A stretch of 41,362 bases of DNA, taken from Pygmaiobacter sp. (GTDB lineage: Bacteria; Bacillota; Clostridia; Oscillospirales; Ruminococcaceae). The DNA lies in contig JAQVCK010000006.1 in NCBI GenBank assembly GCA_028689835.1, positions 1 to 41,362 of the forward strand. The letters are read 5' to 3'. The notes below the pieces were generated by a model that was given only the letters and a program-made list of their open reading frames with translations, did no database searches and was not told the DNA's origin. Of this stretch, positions 9,557 through 18,927 are shown one piece after another. The position numbers and the translations under genes were made by a program. The stretch's first letter is position 1. Each line of letters begins with the position of its first letter.

Positions 9557-12500
9557 CAGCGTTCCCCTCCTCTCGTATTCACATAAAAGGCCTCAACTTC
9601 GGCCTGCTCGCGGTTCATGCCCTTCTCTTCCATCTGGGCAATGGTGCGCAGCATGCGGTCGTAGTCGTAAGGCAGTATTTTTTTGAAGAACGGCAGATAG
9701 CGGCCAAAATCGGCCAGAATAGCCTTGCCGCGCGCAGAACCGGTAGCCGTGGCATGCTGGCTGATCAAATCTTTCAGCTCGGCAATGTCGTGCTTTTCGG
9801 TGACCTGCTCCATTGACACAAACTCTTTATTGAGCCGCATGTAAAGGTCGCGCCCCTCATCCAGCACATAGGCGACACCGCCCGACATGCCGGCGGCAAA
9901 GTTTTTGCCGGTGCGGCCCAAAACCACCGCGCGCCCGCCGGTCATGTACTCGCAGCCGTGGTCGCCCACGCCCTCTACCACCGCAATGGCGCCGGAGTTG
10001 CGCACGCAAAAGCGCTCGCCCGCGACACCGCACACAAAGGCCTTGCCGGAGGTAGCGCCGTACAGCGCCACATTGCCGATGATGATGTTTTCATCCGCCG
10101 CAAACGGGCTGCCCTTGGGCGGGTAGACAATCAGCTTGCCACCCGAGAGCCCCTTGCCAAAGTAGTCGTTGGAATCGCCCTCTAGCTCCAGCGTGAGGCC
10201 GCGCGGGATAAACGCGCCAAACGACTGCCCGCCGCCGCCGTTGCACTTTACGGTAATGGTGTCATCGGCAAGGCCCCCGCTGTATTTGCGCGTCAAATCA
10301 GAGCCCAAAATGGTGCCCAGCGTGCGGTTGGTGGACGACACCGGGATTTCGACCCTTGCCTTTTCGCCTTTTTCAAGTGCCTTTTGCAGCTTCTTTTCCA
10401 GCAGGCTGAGGTCCAGCGTGTCCTGCAACTTAAAGTCAAACACATCGGCAGGGTCAAAGTGGCGTTTTACGCCGGTGCCCAGCCACGGGTTTGCCAGCAC
10501 GCCCGAAAGGTCTATTTTTGCGGCGCGGCCATTGACGGCGTGGCGACGCACCTGCAACAGGTCGGTGCGGCCCACCAACTCGTCCACGGTGCGCACGCCC
10601 AGCTTTGCCATGTGTTCACGCAACTCTTGCGCAATAAAGCGCATAAAGTTTGCCACATACTCGGGCTTGCCGCGAAAACGCTTGCGCAGCTCTGGGTTTT
10701 GGGTGGCAACGCCCACGGGGCAGGTGTCGAGGTTGCACACCCGCATCATCACGCAGCCCATTGTCACTAGCGGCGCGGTGGCAAAACCAAATTCCTCTGC
10801 GCCCAGCATGCAGGCAATGGCGACGTCGCGCCCGCTCATCAGCTTGCCGTCGGTCTCTATCACCACGCGCGAGCGCAGGCCGTTTTCCATCAGCGTCTGG
10901 TGGGTTTCGGCAAGGCCCAGCTCCCACGGCAGGCCGGCCGAGTGGATGGACATGCGGGGGGCGGCGCCGGTGCCGCCGTCATGGCCGGAGATCAGCACCA
11001 CCTGTGCGCCCGCTTTGGCCACACCGGCGGCAATGGTGCCCACGCCTGCCTCTGACACCAGCTTGACCGAAATGCGCGCCTGCCGGTTGGCATTTTTTAA
11101 GTCGTAAATCAGCTGGGCAAGGTCTTCAATGGAATAAATGTCGTGGTGCGGCGGCGGCGAAATGAGCGACACGCCCGCGGTGGAATGCCGTGTTTTCGCA
11201 ATCCACGGGTACACCTTTTTGCTGGGCAAATGCCCACCCTCGCCGGGCTTTGCACCCTGCGCCATTTTAATTTGAATTTCGTTTGCCGACACCAGATACT
11301 CTGACGTGACACCAAAGCGCCCGCTGGCCACCTGTTTGATGGCCGAGTTGCGGTCGGTGCCAAGGCGCTCGGGCCGCTCGCCACCCTCACCGGAGTTCGA
11401 CTTGCCGCCCAGCATGTTCATGGCCTGCGCCATGCACTCGTGTGCCTCCTGCGAAATAGAGCCGTAGCTCATTGCGCCGGTTTTAAACCGCTTCACAATC
11501 GAGTCGACACTTTCCACTTCTTCCAGCGGCAGCGGGGTATCGCTGTACTGAATTTCCAACAGGCCGCGCAGCGTGTGCGGGCTATTTTCATCGTCCACCA
11601 GTGCGGTGTACTGTTGAAACAACTCGTAATCGCCACGGCGGGTAGCCTCTTGCAGCAGGTGGATGGTCTGCGGGTTATACATATGGTCCTCGTACCCTGC
11701 GCGTGCCTTGTGTGCCCCCATCGAATCGAGTGTGAGGTCGGTGCCAAGGCCCAGCGGGTCAAACGCACGCGAATGGTTGCGGTCAACCAGCTGCGCAATT
11801 TCGTCGAGGCCTATGCCGCCCACGCGTGAAACGGTGCCGGTAAAGTACTCGTCAATAACCTCTTTTGAGATACCCACCGCCTCAAAAATGCGGGCGGACT
11901 GGTACGACTGCACGGTGGAAATGCCCATTTTAGAGGCAATTTTAACGATGCCTTGCAGAATGGCGTTGTTGTAATCATCCAGCGCGACATGGTAATCCTT
12001 GTCCAGCAGGCCCTCGTCAATCAGCTCGGCAATCGTCTCCTGCGCAAGGTAGGGGTTGATGGCGCGCGCACCATAGCCAAGCAACGTTGCAAAATGGTGC
12101 ACGTCGCGCGGCTCGGCAGATTCAAGCACGATGGACACCGCCGTGCGCTTGCGGGTGCGCACAAGGTATTGTTCCAGCGCTGAAACCGCCAGCAATGAGG
12201 GCAGTGCGACATGGTTTTCGTCCACCCCGCGGTCGGACAGAATAATGATATTCGCCCCAGCGCGGTAAGCGCGGTCCACCACCACAAACAGGTGGTCAAT
12301 CGCTCGCTCGATGGGGGTGTTTTTGTAGTACAGCATCGACACAGTCTCGACATGGAAACCCGGCTTTTTCATGTGCCGGATCTTCATCAGGTCAACCGAG
12401 GTGAGGATGGGGTTGTGCACCTGCAACACCTTGCAGTTTTCGGCCTTCTCTTGCAGCAGGTTACCGTCGTCGCCGATGTACACCGTGGTGTCGGTGACGA

Positions 12501-14103
12501 CCTCTTCGCGAATGGCGTCGATAGGCGGGTTGGTCACCTGTGCAAACAGCTGTTTAAAATAGTTGAACAGCGGCTGGCCCTTGTCGTCCAGCACGGCCAG
12601 CGGGATATCAATACCCATGGCGGCCGTCGGTTCGGCCCCGGTTTTCGCCATCGGCAAAATGGTATTTTTCACATCCTCATACGTATAGCCAAATGCCTTT
12701 TGCAGGCGGGCCAGCTCTTCGGGCGAGCGGCTTTCCACCCGCTGGTTCGGGATGGGCAGGTCGGCAAGGTGCAACAAATTTTTGTCCAGCCATTCGCCGT
12801 AGGGCTGGCGGGTGGCATAGCGTTTTTTCAGCTCGCTGTCCTCAATCACCTGCCCCTGCACCGTATCCACCAGCAGCATGCGGCCGGGCTTGAGGCGCGA
12901 TTTTTCAACGATTTTTTCCGGCGGGATATCCAGCACGCCCACCTCGGACGACAAAATCAGCCGCCCGTCACTGGTGACATAGTAGCGCGAGGGGCGCAGG
13001 CCGTTACGGTCCAGCACCGCCCCCACCATGTCGCCGTCTGAAAACAAAATCGACGCGGGGCCGTCCCATGGCTCCATCAAAATGGCGTAATACTGGTATA
13101 AGTCGCGTTTTGCGCGCGAAATGGCCTTGTCGTTGCTCCACGGCTCCGGGATTGTCACCATCACGGCAAGCGGCAGCTCCAACCCGGCCATCATCATAAA
13201 TTCCAGCGTGTTGTCTAAAATAGCCGAGTCGGACCCGCGGTTGTCCACGACCGGGTAAATTTTGTCGGCATCCGCATCCAATAGAGGCGAAGACATTGTC
13301 TCCTCCCGCGCCAGCATACGGTCGGCGTTGCCGCGAATGGTGTTGATCTCGCCATTGTGCAACAACATCCGGTTGGGGTGCGCACGCTCCCACGACGGGT
13401 TGGTGTTGGTAGAAAAGCGCGAGTGTACCAGCGCAATGGCCGACTGGTAGTCTTTGTCCTGCAAGTCCTTGTAAAAGCCGCGCAGCTGGTGCACTAAAAA
13501 CATGCCCTTGTACACAATGGTGCGGCTGGACAGCGAGCAGACATAGGTGGTGTCGGCAGACTGTTCAAACACGCGGCGCGCGATGTACAGCTTGCGGTCG
13601 AAATCCAGCCCCTTTTTCACGTTGGCGGGCCGGGCGACAAAACCCTGCTCGATAAACGGCATTTTGGCCAGCGCCTTGCTGCCCAGAATCGACGAATCGA
13701 CCGGCACCGTGCGCCAGCCTAAAAACTGCATGCCCTCTTTTTCGACGATGACTTCAAACATCTTGCGCGCCTGGCTGCGTTTTAGCGCGTCCTGTGGGAA
13801 AAAGAACATCCCCACGCCATAATCGCGCTCTTGCCCCAGCGTCAGCGACAGCTCCGCCGCCGCTTTTGCAAAAAAGCGGTGTGAAATTTGCAGCAGAATC
13901 CCCACACCATCGCCTGTTTTGCCCTCGGCGTCTTTGCCTGCACGGTGCTCTAGCTTTTCGACGATTTTCAGCGCGTCATCGACCGTTTTGTAGCTTTTAC
14001 GGCCCTTGATGTCAACCACTGCGCCAATACCACAGGCATCGTGCTCAAAGGCGGGGTCGTAAAGACCCTGCGGGGCAAACCCTTCCCTTCGTTCCATTTC
14101 CAT
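9556..14103 (-). CDS. gltB: Glutamate synthase large subunit
   Basis: FEHDACGIGAVV glutaminase start, CNLDTCPVGVATQ, KPGEGGHLPSKKV, GGHDGGTGAAP-like segment. The supplied ORF extends to 14196, but ATG at 14103 (MEMERREGF) with an upstream GAGGGG fits better. Confidence 0.95.
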   Translation of the reverse strand: MEMERREGFAPQGLYDPAFEHDACGIGAVVDIKGRKSYKTVDDALKIVEKLEHRAGKDAEGKTGDGVGILLQISHRFFAKAAAELSLTLGQERDYGVGMFFFPQDALKRSQARKMFEVIVEKEGMQFLGWRTVPVDSSILGSKALAKMPFIEQGFVARPANVKKGLDFDRKLYIARRVFEQSADTTYVCSLSSRTIVYKGMFLVHQLRGFYKDLQDKDYQSAIALVHSRFSTNTNPSWERAHPNRMLLHNGEINTIRGNADRMLAREETMSSPLLDADADKIYPVVDNRGSDSAILDNTLEFMMMAGLELPLAVMVTIPEPWSNDKAISRAKRDLYQYYAILMEPWDGPASILFSDGDMVGAVLDRNGLRPSRYYVTSDGRLILSSEVGVLDIPPEKIVEKSRLKPGRMLLVDTVQGQVIEDSELKKRYATRQPYGEWLDKNLLHLADLPIPNQRVESRSPEELARLQKAFGYTYEDVKNTILPMAKTGAEPTAAMGIDIPLAVLDDKGQPLFNYFKQLFAQVTNPPIDAIREEVVTDTTVYIGDDGNLLQEKAENCKVLQVHNPILTSVDLMKIRHMKKPGFHVETVSMLYYKNTPIERAIDHLFVVVDRAYRAGANIIILSDRGVDENHVALPSLLAVSALEQYLVRTRKRTAVSIVLESAEPRDVHHFATLLGYGARAINPYLAQETIAELIDEGLLDKDYHVALDDYNNAILQGIVKIASKMGISTVQSYQSARIFEAVGISKEVIDEYFTGTVSRVGGIGLDEIAQLVDRNHSRAFDPLGLGTDLTLDSMGAHKARAGYEDHMYNPQTIHLLQEATRRGDYELFQQYTALVDDENSPHTLRGLLEIQYSDTPLPLEEVESVDSIVKRFKTGAMSYGSISQEAHECMAQAMNMLGGKSNSGEGGERPERLGTDRNSAIKQVASGRFGVTSEYLVSANEIQIKMAQGAKPGEGGHLPSKKVYPWIAKTRHSTAGVSLISPPPHHDIYSIEDLAQLIYDLKNANRQARISVKLVSEAGVGTIAAGVAKAGAQVVLISGHDGGTGAAPRMSIHSAGLPWELGLAETHQTLMENGLRSRVVIETDGKLMSGRDVAIACMLGAEEFGFATAPLVTMGCVMMRVCNLDTCPVGVATQNPELRKRFRGKPEYVANFMRFIAQELREHMAKLGVRTVDELVGRTDLLQVRRHAVNGRAAKIDLSGVLANPWLGTGVKRHFDPADVFDFKLQDTLDLSLLEKKLQKALEKGEKARVEIPVSSTNRTLGTILGSDLTRKYSGGLADDTITVKCNGGGGQSFGAFIPRGLTLELEGDSNDYFGKGLSGGKLIVYPPKGSPFAADENIIIGNVALYGATSGKAFVCGVAGERFCVRNSGAIAVVEGVGDHGCEYMTGGRAVVLGRTGKNFAAGMSGGVAYVLDEGRDLYMRLNKEFVSMEQVTEKHDIAELKDLISQHATATGSARGKAILADFGRYLPFFKKILPYDYDRMLRTIAQMEEKGMNREQAEVEAFYVNTRGGER

Positions 14104-14310
14104 ATTGCTATAAACCCCTCTTCTGGTAGGTGCTGGCACCGCCCGCAGCTGCATGGCACAGCACACCGCCGCTCCGCAAAGCCCTACTGGCACCACCGCC
14201 TGCAGGCAGTGGGCCGTTTACCTTATAAAAGGCAGCTTTGCGGCGCATTGGTGCGCCCTGTTTTATGGGCCGGTTCCCGACCGGCCTTTGGTACACAGGC
14301 AGTGCAAACC

Positions 14311-14416
14311 GAAGAACGTTTTCCACTTTCGTTTTAAAAGAATTACCCTCTAAAACGGTATGGAAAAAGGCGTTCTTCCCCCTACCCCTGGGTGAACGCC
14401 TTTGTTCTCCGTTAGT
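14311..14416 (-). promoter_or_regulatory. Structured gltB leader with mutually exclusive hairpins, one terminator-like
   Basis: Minus strand AAGGCGTTC...GAACGCCTTTTT (14364-14403) versus a longer hairpin GAAGAACGCC..TTTTCCA..CGTTTTA/TAAAACG..TGGAAAA..CGTTCTTC (14311-14378). Both use the same GAACGCC segment. Confidence 0.5.
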
Positions 14417-14422
14417 GTTTCG

Positions 14423-14451
14423 AGTATACTGTTTTGGCCGTTTGCTGTCAA
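14423..14451 (-). promoter_or_regulatory. Sigma-A promoter of gltBD
   Basis: Minus strand TTGACA (14446-14451), 17-bp spacer, TATACT (14423-14428). Confidence 0.75.
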
Positions 14452-14591
14452 GCAAACTGCCGGTCTTTCTGGTACTTTGTGCCTCTTTTTGGGTCTTTTA
14501 TGAAATCAGTATGCAAAATAATGCATTGTATTGTATATAATTACAACTGTGCCCACACCAGTGACGGTGCGGGCTGTGTGCGGTTTTCCTG

Positions 14592-15107
14592 CTATTCACC
14601 CTGTTGTTCAGCTTTGCGCTTTTGTGCGGCAAGGCGCCCACCGATAAAATGGCGGTAAAGCCCCGGCTCGGACCCGGGTATCACAAAGGCGTTTACCGTG
14701 CGGCGGTAAAACTCTTCGGGGCCCACCCCGCCAATGATGGCATAGGCATACCCCTCTTCTCGCATCGCGTGCAGCGCTTTCAGCAGCAGGGCCTTGCCAA
14801 GGCCTTTGCCGCGGTACTGCTCCAGCACCATGGTGGGGCCAAAAAAGTCGGGGGCGGTGGCGTCATAGCAGGCATAGCCCAAAATCTCGGTGCCCTGCAA
14901 TGCAATAAAGCAGGATACCGGCTGGCGGAAAAAGCAGACTTCGCACTCCGAAACTGCGCTTGGGTAGGCGTTTTGCTGCATCCACGCAAGCACCCGGTGC
15001 TTGTCCGGCGGCAAGGGGCGCACCAGCTCAATGCCCTGCGCGAATAGCGCCTCGCACAGCGGGCGCTCGTCGGGCAAATCCAATAAAGAAACCAGCATAT
15101 CCGGCAT
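14592..15107 (-). CDS. GNAT family N-acetyltransferase
   Basis: 171 aa; VLEQYRGKGLGKALLLKALHAMREEGYAYAIIGG acetyl-CoA site. Last gene of the peptidoglycan salvage operon. Confidence 0.85.
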   Translation of the reverse strand: MPDMLVSLLDLPDERPLCEALFAQGIELVRPLPPDKHRVLAWMQQNAYPSAVSECEVCFFRQPVSCFIALQGTEILGYACYDATAPDFFGPTMVLEQYRGKGLGKALLLKALHAMREEGYAYAIIGGVGPEEFYRRTVNAFVIPGSEPGLYRHFIGGRLAAQKRKAEQQGE

Positions 15108-15126
15108 CGTGTTGTTCCCCTTTCAC

Positions 15127-16200
15127 TTAGCGGGCTAAAAAAGCACGCAATACTGCTTCGTGTACCTGGGTGCGGCACGCCGTCAAATCCGGCGGGGTGG
15201 TTTGCCCCGGCACGGCAAGGCGGTTTGTCAAAAGCGCCATGCCAACGCCATGCGCGGGCGACAGCCACAGGCTGGTGCCGGTAAAACCGGTATGCCCGCA
15301 GCCATCGGGGTATTTTGCGTCACACTCAAAGCCCAGCCCGCGCCCTACGCCGACATCCTGCATGGCCTGCACCAGCAGCCCGCTTTGCGCGCACAGGTAC
15401 CGCCGGCCCAGTGCCACAAGGGCGTCTGCCGGGCCAAACAGCCCCGCGTGCCCGCTGACACCGCCAAAATAATACCAGCAGTTGCCGTCGTTTGCCTGCC
15501 CGGTGACCGGCTGCCATTTGCTGCGAAAGCCGCCAAACGCAAGGCCGCGGTCGGCGCACATTTTTTCTTCTACCCCGTTGCCAAAACAGCCGATGGCAAT
15601 GCGGCCGGGCCCGCGCAGGCGGGCCGGCACCGGGGTGCCTTTTATAAAATACAGCGGGCCCTGCTGCTGTGTAGAAAGCCCAAGCTGCACAAGGGCTTGC
15701 GGCAGCGGCCGGCCGGTGGTCTGCTCTACCAGCTTGCCCAGCAAAATAAAATTGAGGTCGCTGTACCGCATGCCGCTTTGTGCCGGGTTTTCTGCCAGCA
15801 CCTTTGCCAGCAGCGGGTAAAACGGCCCGCCCTGTGTGTAAAACGGGTACCACGGCAGCAGGCCGGACGTATGGGTGAGCAACTGCGTAAGCGTAATTTC
15901 GCCCAGCCTTTGCTGTAGCACCGGGTACTCTGCCGTTTGTGGCAGCAACGGGGCCAGCGTGTCGGCTAGCGCAAAGGCCCCCTGCTCTGCCAGCAGTAAC
16001 ACCGCCGTTGTGGTAAACAGCTTGGTCAGCGAAGCAAAGTCAAACCAGGTATTTGCATTTGCAGTACCGCAGGCACCACGAAACAAAATCTCATCCCGCG
16101 TAAACACCGCATACGCGGCGTCCGGGTAACAGCCCGCCGCGCGGTAGCTTTCAATTAATTCTACTGCCTGCTGAAAAGAAGTGTCCGCCATCGTTTTCAC
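15127..16200 (-). CDS. Cytosolic beta-lactamase-fold serine hydrolase, possible AmiE-like N-acetylmuramoyl-L-alanine amidase
   Basis: SLTK (SxxK), YSDLNF, GHTGFTG motifs; no signal peptide; start overlaps the nagZ stop (or ATG at 16191). AmiE assignment is by gene context only. Confidence 0.85.
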   Translation of the reverse strand: MKTMADTSFQQAVELIESYRAAGCYPDAAYAVFTRDEILFRGACGTANANTWFDFASLTKLFTTTAVLLLAEQGAFALADTLAPLLPQTAEYPVLQQRLGEITLTQLLTHTSGLLPWYPFYTQGGPFYPLLAKVLAENPAQSGMRYSDLNFILLGKLVEQTTGRPLPQALVQLGLSTQQQGPLYFIKGTPVPARLRGPGRIAIGCFGNGVEEKMCADRGLAFGGFRSKWQPVTGQANDGNCWYYFGGVSGHAGLFGPADALVALGRRYLCAQSGLLVQAMQDVGVGRGLGFECDAKYPDGCGHTGFTGTSLWLSPAHGVGMALLTNRLAVPGQTTPPDLTACRTQVHEAVLRAFLAR

Positions 16201-17723
16201 CTCTCACGGGTAAACAGCCGCATGGCAAGCTGCACGGTTTTGGGGGCGTACTCAAACAGGGCAAACGCAAACACCCCGCCGGGCAGCAATTTCAGCTCAA
16301 ACGGGTTGCGCAGGGCCACAACCGCCAGCGGTACACCCGCCCTGTGCAGCGCTTCGGCCAACGCCATTTGGGCCGGGTGGATGTTGCCGTTAACAGTGCC
16401 CAGCACCACACTGCTGTGTGCCGGTGCCGCGGCCAGAATCTGCTGCACCTGCTGCTGCGTGGGGTCAAGGTCAAATAACTGCTGCGCGCCGCCAAACTGC
16501 GCCTGCATGGCACCCGCAAAGCTGTAATCGGCAAGCTGCGCGTTTGCCACCATGGTCGTCTGCCGGCGCAGCGGCGATACAAACAGCGGGTTTTGCCCCA
16601 GCGCAAAGCCAGTGCCCTCTCCCTGCCTGCTGCGCAGGATGGCGTCCCACGAAAGCTGTTCGGCAAACCCCTGCATCTCTGCCTTTGTCGCTGCCGCCAG
16701 CGGTGCCTGTGGGTGCAGGTACCGCGCTTTGCAGGCAAGGATACGCCCCACAGCCTCATCAATGCGGGCCATCGGGATCTCGCCGCTTTGCACGGCCTGC
16801 TGCAACGCCTCTACCGCACCGATGACCTCGGCGGGGGTGTGGGAGATAAAGATGAGGTCGATGCCCGCCTTGACGGCCTCCACCGTGCCCTTTGCCACCC
16901 CGACCGTCTCTTTGATGGCGTTCATCTCCATACAGTCTGAAATGATGAGGCCGCCAAAGCCCAGCTGCTCGCGCAGTAAGCCGGTGACAATGGCGCGCGA
17001 CATGGTGGCGGGCACGTTTGCCGCCTCCAGCGCGGGGAACAAAATGTGCGCGATGGTGATGGACGGGATGCCCTTCGCAATGGCCGCCTTAAAGGGCAGC
17101 AGCTCCAGCTCTTGTAACTGTTGTAGTGTTTTAGAGATGACCGGCAGCGCCAGATGCGAGTCGGTCACCGTGTCGCCGTGCCCGGGGAAGTGCTTGCCCG
17201 CGGTCAGCATGCCGGCCTGCTCGTACCCGTCGTAGGCCGCAAGAGCGTACCGGCACACCTGTTCGGCCGTTTCGCCATAGCTGCGCACGCCGATTACCGG
17301 GTTGCTTGCGTTGTTGTTGATGTCCAGCACCGGCGCAAGGTTAAAGTTGATGCCGACGCTTTGCAGCTGGGCCGCCGTGTCGGCTGCGGCCTTTTGCACC
17401 CGCGCGGTATCCCGCAGCGATGCCTGCGCCATGGCGGAGGGCATTTGCGCCATGTCCTCCGGCAGGCGGGAGACCACGCCCCCCTCTTCGTCGGAGGAGA
17501 TCAGCGGGGCGATGCCGGTGTTTTGCTCAATAAAATCATTCAGGTCGGCGCACAGCGTTTTCAGCTGTGCTTCGGTTTGCTGGTTATACTTAAACAGGAT
17601 GACATTGCCCAGCGCGTAATCCTTGACCAGCGCCCGAAACTCGTCGCTCATCTGCTGCCCGGGGAACCCGGTGACCAGCATTTGGCCCAGCTTTTGTTTC
17701 AGGCTCATTTCTTCTATCTTCAA
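16197..17723 (-). CDS. nagZ: GH3 beta-N-acetylglucosaminidase, NagZ-like, cytosolic
   Basis: KHFPGHGDTVTDSHLALP and SDCMEMNAI motifs. Likely TTG start at 17723 (LKIEEMSLKQKLGQ) preceded by GGGAGG; the ORF extension to 17876 overlaps anmK and is probably not translated. Confidence 0.9.
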   Translation of the reverse strand: MKIEEMSLKQKLGQMLVTGFPGQQMSDEFRALVKDYALGNVILFKYNQQTEAQLKTLCADLNDFIEQNTGIAPLISSDEEGGVVSRLPEDMAQMPSAMAQASLRDTARVQKAAADTAAQLQSVGINFNLAPVLDINNNASNPVIGVRSYGETAEQVCRYALAAYDGYEQAGMLTAGKHFPGHGDTVTDSHLALPVISKTLQQLQELELLPFKAAIAKGIPSITIAHILFPALEAANVPATMSRAIVTGLLREQLGFGGLIISDCMEMNAIKETVGVAKGTVEAVKAGIDLIFISHTPAEVIGAVEALQQAVQSGEIPMARIDEAVGRILACKARYLHPQAPLAAATKAEMQGFAEQLSWDAILRSRQGEGTGFALGQNPLFVSPLRRQTTMVANAQLADYSFAGAMQAQFGGAQQLFDLDPTQQQVQQILAAAPAHSSVVLGTVNGNIHPAQMALAEALHRAGVPLAVVALRNPFELKLLPGGVFAFALFEYAPKTVQLAMRLFTRER

Positions 17724-17745
17724 TTCCCCTGTTCCTCCCTTGGGC

Positions 17746-18927
17746 TTATTGGCTGATTTTGCCCATGACGACCGGGTGCGCAGCGCCGGTGGCGGACGGC
17801 ACGTTGTTGCACCCGCCGTGAATGGCCTCGTTTGCCAGGACGGCAAAGGCAACCGCCTCTTTGGCATCGCCGTCAAAACCGATCTGCTCGTTGGTCACCA
17901 CTTCGGTTTCGGGCAAATAATCTGCGATGTCGTGCAGCAGGGTCTCGTTATAGCTGCCGCCGCCGCCCACAATCAGCCTGTCCGGCACTGCCGGCAAGTA
18001 CTGCTGCGCCGAAAACGCAATGGTTTTAGCCGTATAACGGGTCAGCGTGCGCAGTACCTGCCCGTCGGTCAGCCCCAGCGTTTTTGCCTGTTGCAGCACA
18101 CCCGCCAAAAAGCTTTCGGTATAGCGCTCGCGCCCGGTGGTTTTGGGCGGGCACTGTGCAAGGTAGGCATCTTGCATCAAAAAGTCCAGCAGTGTTTCGT
18201 CCCAGTCGTACTGGGCCGCGGTTTTGCCACCTTCATCCCAGCGCTGCTTGCCGCCGGTCATTTTGGCAATCATGCCGTCCATCAGCATATTGCCCGGGCC
18301 GGTGTCAAAGGCAATGGTATCGCTCATGGCGCCATTTGCCGGTAAAAAAGTGATGTTGCCGATGCCGCCGATGTTTTGCAGCGCGATATTCTGCGTTTTG
18401 CTGCGGTAGATCAAATACTCGGAATAGGGCACCAGCGGCGCACCCTGCCCGCCGGCGGCGACGTCCCGCACGCGAAAATCGGACACCGCAATGGTGTGCA
18501 GCCTTTCGCACAGCAGCGACACGTTGCCGATTTGCAGCGTGGCCGCGACCTCGCGCCCAAGGTACTGCACTGCCACCGGCTGGTGGTACACCGTTTGGCC
18601 GTGGCAGCCCACAAGGTCGATGTCGGCGGCGGTAATGCCCGCTTTGGCGCAAACCGCCTCGCAGGCCTCTAAATACAACTGGCCCAAAACGCCCTGTAGC
18701 ATACAGATGGTATAGGTGCCGCCGTAATCGCCGCGGGCAACGCGCAAAATTTCTTCGCGCACGGCATCGTCAAACGGCACGGTGACATAGGCGCGCTGGC
18801 GCACCACCGTGTCAAGGCCATGGCCGGTAATCTGCACCAGCACGGCATCCACCGCGTCGGCCGAGGTACCACTCATCAGGCCGATGACCAGCTTGTCCTG
18901 CTTTTGCATCAACTGTGCAAGGCTCAT
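17746..18927 (-). CDS. anmK: Anhydro-N-acetylmuramic acid kinase
   Basis: 393 aa; GLMSGTSADAVDAVLVQI, GCHGQTVYHQP, FDTGPGNMLMDGMI, VGGGGSYN. Confidence 0.95.
   Translation of the reverse strand: MSLAQLMQKQDKLVIGLMSGTSADAVDAVLVQITGHGLDTVVRQRAYVTVPFDDAVREEILRVARGDYGGTYTICMLQGVLGQLYLEACEAVCAKAGITAADIDLVGCHGQTVYHQPVAVQYLGREVAATLQIGNVSLLCERLHTIAVSDFRVRDVAAGGQGAPLVPYSEYLIYRSKTQNIALQNIGGIGNITFLPANGAMSDTIAFDTGPGNMLMDGMIAKMTGGKQRWDEGGKTAAQYDWDETLLDFLMQDAYLAQCPPKTTGRERYTESFLAGVLQQAKTLGLTDGQVLRTLTRYTAKTIAFSAQQYLPAVPDRLIVGGGGSYNETLLHDIADYLPETEVVTNEQIGFDGDAKEAVAFAVLANEAIHGGCNNVPSATGAAHPVVMGKISQ

Noticed and set aside
14104-14196. N-terminal extension of the gltB ORF
   Set aside because: MVPVGLCGAAVCC... 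precedes the conserved glutaminase start and overlaps the leader; ATG at 14103 has a suitable ribosome-binding site.
15127-16200. Antibiotic-resistance beta-lactamase
   Set aside because: No signal peptide, embedded in a peptidoglycan salvage operon; resistance function is not supported.
17723-17876. N-terminal extension of the nagZ ORF (MTAMPKRRLPLPSW...)
   Set aside because: It overlaps the end of anmK, looks out-of-frame in composition, and a better TTG start with GGGAGG lies at 17723.
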